Source of the DNA: Epiperipatus broadwayi
Taxonomy: Eukaryota > Onychophora > Udeonychophora > Euonychophora > Peripatidae
NCBI GenBank assembly: GCA_028023455.1
Contig: JAQFVV010001037.1
Coordinates: 61,603-125,602, forward strand
Length of the DNA stretch: 64,000 bases
Reading direction: 5' to 3'
Below the pieces are notes generated by a model, which saw nothing but the letters and a program-made list of their open reading frames with translations, made no database searches and had not been told where the DNA came from. Shown here one piece after another: positions 26,481 to 35,343 of this stretch (its first letter is position 1; each line of letters opens with the position of its first letter). The position numbers and the translations under genes were made by a program.

Positions 26481-27369
26481 TCTGCAGCCAATTATATAAA
26501 TATAAAACATTATATTTTGGTTTTAAAAGTATTATTACAAATCAGGATCATCACTGTGAAGGATGGAATCTTAATTAATATTAGGAGTCATATGGCAAGA
26601 TTTTAGTACTGCAATTGAAAAAAAAAAAAAGAATTTCATATGAAAGTCATTTTTGCATTCAATATTTCTATTATTTAAGATTTTCCTAATTGAACAGACT
26701 AGAGGAGTATGTTAATTATTAAATTTTGTCTTGAGTTAATGATAAGTTAGATCAGATTTAATAGTTTCTAAGCAATTTTTTTAATCAATTTTTTTTACAT
26801 AGTAATTTTTATTGGAGATAATTAACAATAAACAGACATTTATAAGTATTTAAGCAGTTATTAATTAATATTATTTTATTTGCTGTGTAAAGATTACTAA
26901 TAACAAAACAATCAATTTTTCTGTATACAGATATTTTGTAATAACTATTTCGGAATACCTTTATGAATTCTGAACTTTTGCACCCTACATGTTATGTTTT
27001 ATTATAAAAAATATTATACCCAGACGATGCATTAATAAAAATAATTCTACATCAATAGAAAAATAGGTGAAGTAGAAGGAAAAAATAGTTTAAGAGTAAA
27101 ACAAAACATAAAAGATCTACCCCAACACTAAACATGTTTTTCCAAAAGAAACTTCAAAAGTTAGTACATTGCAAATTGGTGATTATTGTTCTTAATTTAA
27201 ATCTTATTCAAAATAAATATCATCATGGTAATGAAATATTACTCAATGTTTCAAAATGAAGTGTAGAAAATACTTTATATAAAATTTATAAATTAATTAT
27301 TGAAAATAGCATTTCTTAACATAAGCAAGTAATGTCAAATTATTCACTTTAAATAATTATGATATTTAA
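26481..27369. other. AT-rich stretch, no gene seen
   Basis: No gene or repeat recognised. Confidence 0.55.
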
Positions 27370-27514
27370 GAAGTTCTATTTATATATTGGACTATTTCCA
27401 TCATTTAATATAAGTACTGAATAATCTTTAGAAAATTTTTATTTTATTTGAATATTCCAAATACATTCAACTATTAATTGATGGAAATAGTCTAGTATAT
27501 AAATATAACTAAAA
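27370..27514. repeat. Small foldback (MITE-like), ~145 bp
   Basis: The left arm, from AGTTCTATTTATATATTGG to TTTCCATCA-TTAAT, pairs with the right arm, ATTAATTGATGGAAATAGTC to ATATAAATATAACT, with about four mismatches over about 34 bases. The loop is about 75 bases of AT. The size and inverted ends fit a MITE; no target duplication could be defined. Confidence 0.65.
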
Positions 27515-29018
27515 TACCATCATCACAAACCTTCAGGAAAATATTATAAGGAATGACTTTTAATTTTTTTTTTAAAAAGTTAAATTGTAATTTTTAGCTT
27601 TTGAAAACTATCCATTATTTCTAATTACCAGGAATATTTTTTTCACTTTTCTACTTTAAAATCCTTTAAAATATATTGTAATTTTATTTATTTATTTTTT
27701 AAAAGAAAACCACACAAAAACGTATTGAATTGGAGAGAAGACATTGAGATGGCAATAAATGAGCAATACTATGAAAACAAAAAATAGTTCACGTTTTCTT
27801 ACATAGAAAGAAACCCGAATATAGACAAAGTTTTCCAGAAATTTGAAAACCCATAGAATGATGTTAAATATATGATAGATGAAGAAAGTATATAGAAAAA
27901 AATATGTTTTAGCTATACTGTATACATAGGAGATAAGAAGAAGAAGAAAATTAATTTTATTTTCTGTATGACGATAATGTTTTTTTAATAAGCAATTTTG
28001 TTTTGTGCTAATTTTTGTTTTATTATATGTATATATTAAAAAGGCAGCAATTGACTCATTAGCTATCATTCATAGTGTGATTATTTTAATTTCAGAAAAA
28101 TATAAGATGCTCTTATAATTTTGTCATCATGTTATCAGAATAGTTCGATGTTACTTAATAAAAAATTTCCATTACTACCTCACTAGGAGATCTATACTTC
28201 CTTTCACGCAACAAATATCGCATAAAATATAACAAATTTAGTTGAAGTAATTAAATTGTCATGATGATTTTTATATATATTTAACTTGTGAAATGCAATA
28301 GCAGTACAGTTTTTCAATATTCAAGACTTTTTCTATTCAAAAGATCAATTTATATTATTAAGCTAATTGAAAATATTTTTCTTGTTTCTTGTTAATAAAA
28401 ATATTAACTATTCAAACAAATTGCTCGTGGACTACATTCTATAGATCATCTTTTGAAAAATCAAAAATATCACAATCAACAGTAAATACAGTATATTGAA
28501 AAATTTTGAAACCAAGAAGAGTATTTTATTTTCACTTTTAATCAGCTCAAATTAAAATTCTCATCATCATATCAGCATTGCATCTTGATGCCTTTTCCAT
28601 AAAAGAGACAATAAATTATTCTCAAATGACAAAAATAATTGAATCTTTAGTGACAGTTTTTACTTCAAATTCTTTAGATTTTCCACATCAGTAATAATGC
28701 TTCCTTTCATATTACAGTATAAAATGAATAATTCTCATGAACCTTCACTTTTTTTTAAACATTGCACATACTTTCTCAATTAAATGAATCAAATGAATTG
28801 GACCAAATTTATAATTATATTTTCCCTATATTTTCCTGTTGAAAAAAAAAAAAACATTAAAAAACTAAATGGTATCTATAATATTTTTTAATTTCTAAAA
28901 TCATACCAAGTCTTTGGAAATAACTCATTTTGGAAGCAGCATATTCAATATAATTTTTGAAAGTATAATACTTATACTCTAATTTTATAAAAATTATATT
29001 CCTCCTAGGCACTTTTTT
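27515..29018. other. AT-rich stretch, no gene seen
   Basis: A 125-codon minus-strand frame at 27,692-28,069 is rich in F, Y, I and K, as random AT-rich frames are. It has no recognisable domain. Confidence 0.5.
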
Positions 29019-29128
29019 GCAATGTTTTACTTATTTCCCCTATGTAGTTTTGATTACCTAGCAATTTTTTGTAGCTCTTCTAGACTATCAAAATTATCAT
29101 AGGGGAAATATACAAAGAAAGCATTGTG
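29019..29128. repeat. Small foldback (MITE-like), ~110 bp
   Basis: ATTTCCCCTATG-TAGTTTTGAT near 29,033 pairs with ATCAAAATTATCATAGGGGAAAT ending near 29,109. Weaker pairing extends to GCAATGTTTTAC at 29,019 and its partner near 29,128. Confidence 0.65.
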
Positions 29129-30009
29129 AAACATGCTTAAGAGGATAATATTTTTAAGAATTTAATATAAACAGGTTTTAATAACAAATATTGAAAATAT
29201 AATTAATAACAAATATTTTGATAAAAATATTATTTTAAGGCAATAAATTGAGTATCATGTGTTGCACTTGACAGACTCTACAGATGTTACATAATTGAAT
29301 GGTCATTAGATATTAACACTAACAGTGAATATTAAGAAAACAGTAACTGATCAAGAGTTGTTGCTTTCTTGTAGGATAGGATGTTGATTCATCAAAGGCT
29401 AGCTTCTCATATAAATTGTTTTTTTTGTCTTCCTCTTGTTCTTCTTCAGGCACTTAAGTTATTGTAGAGCCTGATTGTCATGAACCTCTTATGCTATCAA
29501 ACATCTTATAATAACTGTAGAAATGGAGTGTGTGTTTGTACAACTAGATTTCAGTCAACTACACACACACACAACATTTCTGGCTTCAATATTCTCTTTT
29601 ACTTGCCTTTTTATTTTTTACTTCAAACTCTCAATAATTAAAAAAGCAGTGATAGGGACAAGCTCAATATACTGGCAAACCTTAGTTATGATCTTTTCTT
29701 AGGCAGTACAATCACTAATAAATTAGTTTGAAACTGGATTTCAGTGAGACAGGAGTTTCAGCTGGCAAAGATTATATGTCTAGATAGCCATATTTAGGGA
29801 TGTCACTGGCTATTATCAAAATGAAAGGTCTAGAAAATCTGATTTAAAAATGTCCTGTTTTTCATGTTCTGAATAGATTGTCATGCCTGACAGATTACTA
29901 ATTTTAGAATAGAAATAATGAGAATAGAAGTTATAATATCAATAGTTGTGGTGAAGCAAGAAGCAGTGATAGTACTAAAGGTAAGTACAAATATATATAT
30001 TTTTTTAAA
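29129..30009. other. No gene seen
   Basis: Slightly less AT-rich than its neighbours. It contains a short (CA)n run at about 29,563 and no supported feature. Confidence 0.5.
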
Positions 30010-30718
30010 TATAGATATGTGGAATGTATGAACTTTATTTGATACAAACTCTCCAGACAGAGGCTTACACTTGTGGCTAAGGAACTTGCCTCTCAGAGGA
30101 AAGAAGTTTATTAGATTAAATAGTTAGATACATTTTTTTTTTTTGCAAAGGTCAGTCAATCAGTGAAAGAAGAGTGCATGGTGTTGGATTTACTGTAAAA
30201 TGTAATTTAGTATCTTCTATTATTGAAATTTCTTGTATTTATGGAAGGTAATGATCCTAAACCATATCTTGCATAATGGTATTAGTGCTCATTTTATTAG
30301 TGCCTATGCTTCAATTTTAGATTCAGAGAGGGAAATTTTTTATTCCTTATCACATAGCATCATTACAGAAATGTTATTAAAATATCAAATTTTCTTCTTT
30401 GAGACTTTAATGTATGTGTTGGTACAAATAGCAGATTTTGGCCAAAAGTTATTGAAAATAATATTGGACCTATAAATTCAAATAGTTTATTTTTGAATTT
30501 ATGCACACACATGGATTGACTACCACAGATATTTTATTTAGGGATAAAACTCATTGCAAAAGATGATGAGTGCATCCATAAATGATGGTATTTAATGGAT
30601 TACTTTATAGTTAGGAGTGAGATTACAAGAGAAGTTCACATTACACAAGCACTTACAAGATCAGATTGTTAGACAGATCATGGATTAGTATGCTCCAAGA
30701 TTAAAAGCATAGTTGCAC
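30010..30718 (+). pseudogene. Endonuclease relic of a third non-LTR retrotransposon
   Basis: Reading across frames on the plus strand recovers the usual order of the APE endonuclease found in elements annotated as craniofacial development protein 2-like. The order is W-N-V-x-T-L near 30,018; S-P-D-R just after; I-S-A-Y-A-S-I-L-D-S near 30,290; G-D-F-N-like with V-C-V-G-T-N-S near 30,400; L-C-T-H-x-D-L-T-T-T-D near 30,500; a W-M-H-P-like stretch near 30,570; and a D-R-S-W-I/T-D-H-G-like end near 30,675. Stops and frameshifts make it inactive. It ends at the (AT)n where the LTR element was inserted, and I do not see it resume beyond 37.5 kb. No RT domain of this family is present in the window. 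Confidence 0.65.
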
Positions 30719-31328
30719 TAATATATATATATATATATTATACCGAGACAAAGTCGGTATATGTAAACACACACACACCCAAACATTATAAAATACTCTT
30801 AACATTATATTTTGTAACCTTTAATAGTTTTCTTTCCACATTTTCTAAAATACATTTGTAAAAATAAAGATAATAATTGTCTCATTAAATAGTTAAGGCT
30901 TTCGTATAAATTAATAATATAACATTCTCTAAAAATATAATAAAAGAAAATATAATATGCTCTTATAAATATTAATAGATAATTTCCACTTGTATACGCC
31001 ACGGGGTATTTGAAAAAGGGTTTCTTTTAGAATTAGAATTATAGTAAAAGTAAAACTTTTAGAAATGATTTGAGAAAAGATTAAATGCTCGACTTCTAAG
31101 TTAATGTAAATTGTATTGTTCTTGTAAGACACGCACACACGCATGCACTCAAAGTGTGAATGAATAGAAGTTTGTTAACTGAGATTGCAACATGAGATTG
31201 CCTAGACCTAAAAATTGCCTTAAGCACAAGGATTGAGTGAACATTTACATCGAACGCGGACCCTAACGACAACTCTAAAAATATGGAACTCTGGGGGGAG
31301 ATTGGATCCTAAGATAAAATCCATCTCT

Positions 31329-31336
31329 TATAAATA
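31329..31336 (+). promoter_or_regulatory. Candidate TATA box in the 5' LTR
   Basis: TATAAATA in a GC-richer patch of the LTR, conserved in the right copy near 35,936. It would drive gag transcription. The start site is not resolved. Confidence 0.4.
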
Positions 31337-31484
31337 TCCCGAAAAATCTATTCAAAAGAACTTGATATTGTTGCTTAATATGTTTTTCGCTTAACGTGTT
31401 TATTTGATATAGCTTGATATAAAATAATATTCTTTCGTTTCGCCGTATCCGAATTCAAGATGATCATTGTGAAATTAATACTGA

Positions 31485-31538
31485 GAGCGTCGATTATCAT
31501 GATGGGCTAGGAAACCCGTCAGTGACTGATCGACGCTC
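31485..31538 (+). other. Conserved stem structure in the LTR
   Basis: GAGCGTCGAT at 31,485-31,494 pairs perfectly with ATCGACGCTC at 31,529-31,538. Between them lie TGATG, GAAAC and GTC in the order of a type I hammerhead core. The core departs from consensus and the second stem is nearly absent. The same 54 bases are identical in the right LTR at 36,094-36,147. The stem is certain; a ribozyme is not. Confidence 0.45.
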
Positions 31539-32891
31539 CGCCACCAAATATCTCCGAAGCTATGAATATTTAACGACATCTCCACTTGAAACTAATGCTC
31601 CGATCAAAAAATAATGTTCCGATCAAATAATAATGTTCCGAGAAATACCAGAATCGTCCAGACCATGCTATGCTCAACTTTGAATAAAACAAATAACTTC
31701 ATTATGAAGATGCCATATCCCACGTTCAAATCCTCATTTCATTCGAAGCAGCGGAAGTCGAAATCCAAATCCTAGGTAAACAATTTATTTTACTTTATGT
31801 TTTCATTCACTCCATTCGTAAACTCTTAAAGGCAATCTCATAGTTAACTAACTTACACTTGCGTAAATTAAATCATAAAAGATTCCGTAATATTTAACCT
31901 ATTATTGTAACTTATCTTTGTGTAACCTCAACATTCATAAAATCAAATTTAATCTTAGGACTTTTCCAAAACATGAACTTTGACCTTAATTATTATCTAA
32001 TAAGCCATCGTAATTACTTTAAAATATAAAATGAAATTTGTATTCCATATTGTATAATGTAAAATATATTTCTTTCTGTGCGAGTGCGTGAATGCGTGTG
32101 TGTGCGTGTGCAAATAAAATTTGAATTAATATTGCTTTTTTTTATATTCAATAAATTTGTTCAGTATATAAACAAGTCGAGCATTTCTCAAATCTTTTCG
32201 TACAATTAAATTCTTACTTATTTCTTTTTTTTAATCTTCAATAAAGTTATCATTTAATTACACTAATTTAGATTTATATTTGTTTACTTAACCATTTGTT
32301 TCTTTTTTAAAATGTCTTTTGCCAACATCGTGCCGTAAGTCACGATGTTTATTTATTTACTCTTAGTTAAGATAGGTTAAGAATTGGGCGGGCCTATAAT
32401 AAAATGTAAATAAATGTTTAATGCGAATATTGAAAGTAATTCATAGGGGGGATGATCTTAGAAGTTTAATTGTTTTGGAGGGATGAACGAACAGTCGTAT
32501 TGGTCGCCAACAACCAATAGTTAAGTCCAGTACTAGGATCACTCAGTTAATAAACAAAACTTCCTTCCCATTAGTGTACAGTGCGTCTTTTACGTAAGGA
32601 GTAATTGCTGAAACAATTACATCGTGGCCCTGAGTGACCCTATTGGTCCATGCTAGGAGTCGGAGCTGGTGGGCGGGATTAGACTTCGAAATCGTTTTGA
32701 CATGACGTAAGGTGATGCGAGAAGTTAAATAATAATTAAATCATCGTGTCTGGCGCCCCCTTGTATTGATAGTGAATAATTACCGATATAAGAAAATAAA
32801 TAAAGCTTTACGCTATGTCATGTTTGTTTCGGAGCTCTCGATCTCTTTTAGGAAAGTACGGATAAAGATATATAAGGCGGACGGTAACAAT

Positions 32892-32950
32892 TGGCGCTTC
32901 CAACGTGAGGCTAATACAAATGACGCTTCCAAACGTGAAGTTAATGCAAA
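32892..32950 (+). promoter_or_regulatory. Primer-binding site, tandemly duplicated
   Basis: TGGCGCTTCCAACGTGAGG at 32,892 begins two bases after the LTR end and resembles lysine-tRNA-type sites (TGGCGCCCAACGTGGGG). The next 30 bases, from 32,921, are a changed repeat of the same unit (TGACGCTTCCAAACGTGAAG). The first copy is the better match to a tRNA 3' end because it keeps TGG. The tRNA assignment is from memory of known sites and untested. Confidence 0.6.
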
Positions 32951-33302
32951 TAATGTGTTAGAGAAGCAAATCAAGATATTAGCAAAAGCGGCCGAACCTC
33001 GTAAAAGACGGAAAAGACGCAAAACTTTTTTCATGTAAACAAAAGCTTTGGACGAATATAAATAAACGGAACAAAACGCAGCGATTAATAACATCGCAAA
33101 CCTTTTAAATAAAACATTGGGAGCCGGAGAGAAATAAATAAAAAAAAAAAAAAACATAGCGGGAGATAGAGGAGCGGACGTCGGTCAGTCGCTGTTATCA
33201 TAAATAAATAAAATAAAAGTAAAATAATCACATTCCCGTAAACGGTAGCAAAAAGTTATAATAGAGCAGATATAAATAAAGAATAAAAGAATCTTTCACC
33301 AA

Positions 33303-34397
33303 ATGGACAACAATAACGATATCGAGTGGGAGGAGACGGGGGAAAGCCCTATAACATTCAAGAAGACAGAAGTGAAAGAGGAGGCCGAATCAGATATGAA
33401 AATACTAATAAGAATGATGAGCCAGATGATGAAAGAGATGAGGGAGGATAGGGAAGAAAGAAGGAGAGAGAGAAAGGAGGATAGAGAGGAACTCATTAGG
33501 GAGATCCGAAAAATAGTGAAGGGAGATACCGGAGAGTCAGAGGAGGAGCAGAGCTCTTCCGAAATAAAGATCGCCGAAGTAAAAAATGAAATCACCTCGA
33601 TAAAAATAGAGATCGGCACAGCTAAGGCCGAAATAGAAGAGGCAAGGAGTGAAGTAAAAACAGCGAAGGCAGGACTGGAAGGCATCATACAAAAGGTGGA
33701 CGCGATAGATAGAAAAATAGAGGGAATCGAGCCACAACAGAACATACCGGGAGAAATCATGGCCAAACGTCTGGAGGAGTTGGAGAAGAGAGTCGAACGG
33801 GGAATAAATGCGCGGGAACCAAGCCAGTCATGGGCCGAAAGGCAAATCAAAATTGAAACATTCAGAGCAGGTGAAAACGAGAATCCGATGGACCACGTAG
33901 AGAGCGCACGGAACCTGTTTTCTGAACCCTCTAAGCCAGAACCTGACAAAATCAATATTGCCAGCACGTACTTGCAAGGGCCAGCTAGGGATTGGTGGTG
34001 GACGATTGAATTTAAACCTAGATCATTCGTAGAGTATCGAGAGGAGATACTACGGAGTTTTTGGAACGCTACCAGACAAGAGGGGATCTACTTCCACATC
34101 ACCAACGAGAAGTACGGGTCCAAACCGAGCGAGACAATAACCCAATTCTACTACAGGCAGGTGGCAGGCCTCCAACAGCTGCCAGCATATCACATGACAG
34201 AAGAGCAGATTGTCTCGATCATCAGACATAACATGCCGACAGACATCAGGCGGATGATGATAAGCCGGGATGACAAGGGCATCCACGAGATGGGAGACGC
34301 CATAGCAAAGTTCGAGCGAGCAGAAGGACGGGGAAGGCAGATAGAGAGGCCAAGACAAGAACTAGAAAGGAGAAAACTACCACCAGATCGATACTAA
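33303..34397 (+). CDS. gag: Gag polyprotein of the LTR element
   Basis: An intact 364-codon frame, the only long one in the element. Residues ~20-165 are rich in E, K and R with heptad character (predicted coiled coil). From about residue 178 a capsid-type Retrotrans_gag region follows: I-E-T-F-R-A-G near 185, L-Q-G-P-A-R-D-W-W-W near 222-232, then a helical stretch with R-S-F-W and Q-F-Y-Y-R-Q. The C-terminus is basic (R-G-R-Q-I-E-R-P-R-Q). No CCHC zinc knuckle is present, so RNA binding may depend on the basic tail. The first ATG after the leader is used; no other Met precedes the coiled coil in frame. The product should assemble into particles that package the element RNA. The open frame argues for recent or continuing selection, or simple youth. 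Confidence 0.88.
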   Translation: MDNNNDIEWEETGESPITFKKTEVKEEAESDMKILIRMMSQMMKEMREDREERRRERKEDREELIREIRKIVKGDTGESEEEQSSSEIKIAEVKNEITSIKIEIGTAKAEIEEARSEVKTAKAGLEGIIQKVDAIDRKIEGIEPQQNIPGEIMAKRLEELEKRVERGINAREPSQSWAERQIKIETFRAGENENPMDHVESARNLFSEPSKPEPDKINIASTYLQGPARDWWWTIEFKPRSFVEYREEILRSFWNATRQEGIYFHITNEKYGSKPSETITQFYYRQVAGLQQLPAYHMTEEQIVSIIRHNMPTDIRRMMISRDDKGIHEMGDAIAKFERAEGRGRQIERPRQELERRKLPPDRY

Positions 34398-35343
34398 TAA
34401 ACACAAGTGAAAGAGAAAAAAAAAAAAAACACACGCTGAAGGACACGGATTTGCCCCCAGGAATATGATCACCGGATTGCGATTAATAAACCACTATTAC
34501 TGTAGGAAAACGACCTCGGACCGGAAGGGACATACATGTCGCATCGCATTATACACAAACAAGGGGGGAAGGGGGGTCAATAAACCATCTTTTCAACTAA
34601 AGCAGTAACTAACGGAAGAAAACCATCCATTTAAATAAATCAGTATTGTGAAAGCCGTTTTATATAAAGCAGCAATTCTGAAAGCCATTTTAAAGATTCC
34701 TGAAAGCCATTTAGATCAAAGAACGTCGCCCGCCTTCAACTAAAATGTATTAATCAAAAACACACGGGGAAAAGACACGGAGACCAACTAGAGAAAAAAG
34801 AAAAGCCGGATCACGAGAAGTGCACTATTATTGTTCCTTCCCTCACTATTTACCATTGTGCTAGGAGGTACAGAGCTCGGATGTTTTGAATACTTAGGGT
34901 TCTAGATTATTCGCTACCTCGTATTTGTCGTCGTTTCTTGCAGAGGGGACTTCGGAAAGGTCCATCCCCCTGCCTTCCATTAGATAGGCCGTAAGGAAAG
35001 GCCTATATATATTCGTAACCTTGCATCGCGGGACCTCGGAAATGTCCATCCCCATGCCAACCTTCCACCCAGGGTGCCTGTACCAGATTGGGCAAGAGAT
35101 ACCAATTATGGCACGCTGAGCTGAGTTCGTAGATATCGAATCTGAGCCTGACCACATAACCTGCCACTTCGTTTTCTTTATGTGAGGGAAAGTCGAACCA
35201 TAGGAAAGTCGGCCAGAGTAGACGGTTAAAAGTCATGAGAAGCGGGGTAAAGAGAAAAATAATAATAAATAAATTTATATGGAAAAAAAAAAATTAAAAT
35301 GCCAAACCTCACATTTTAATTTTTTGGACGGATCGCGGGGATA
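34398..35343 (+). other. Non-coding 3' part of the LTR element
   Basis: No pol frame on either strand. It contains three short repeats of TGAAAGCC-TTT at about 34,650-34,715. It also has a pair of longer direct repeats (GGACTTCGGAAAGGTCCATC at about 34,947 and GGACCTCGGAAATGTCCATC at about 35,031). The last bases before the right LTR, GATCGCGGGGA, are the candidate polypurine tract. An 87-codon minus-strand frame here is taken as chance. Confidence 0.65.

Larger units (their letters stand above)
30739..32889 (+). repeat. 5' LTR, 2,151 bp
   Basis: Begins TATACCGA-GACAAAG-TCGGTATA, an 8-bp stem hairpin, followed by TGTAAAC, and ends GTAACA. It is matched along its length by 35,344-37,505. The start lacks canonical TG unless one counts from the TGTAAAC after the hairpin, but the hairpin is shared by both copies and so belongs to the repeat. 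It contains a TATA box, several AATAAA sites and a perfect 10-bp stem structure at 31,485-31,538. Confidence 0.88.

Noticed and set aside
27692-28069. 125-codon minus-strand frame
   Set aside because: Very rich in F, Y, I, K and L, as expected of chance frames in AT-rich DNA. No recognisable motif.
32746-32765. TGGCGCCCCC within the 5' LTR as the true primer site
   Set aside because: The same bases and about 120 more beyond them are present in the 3' LTR, so this position lies inside the repeat. The site at 32,892 follows the LTR end directly.
32766-33038. 90-codon plus-strand frame across the LTR end and primer site
   Set aside because: It spans the LTR boundary and the duplicated primer region, with no domain. 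Best seen as chance.
34894-35236. Minus-strand frames of 87 and 77 codons in the 3' part of the LTR element
   Set aside because: They overlap direct non-coding repeats, run against the element's sense, and show no pol or env-like motif.
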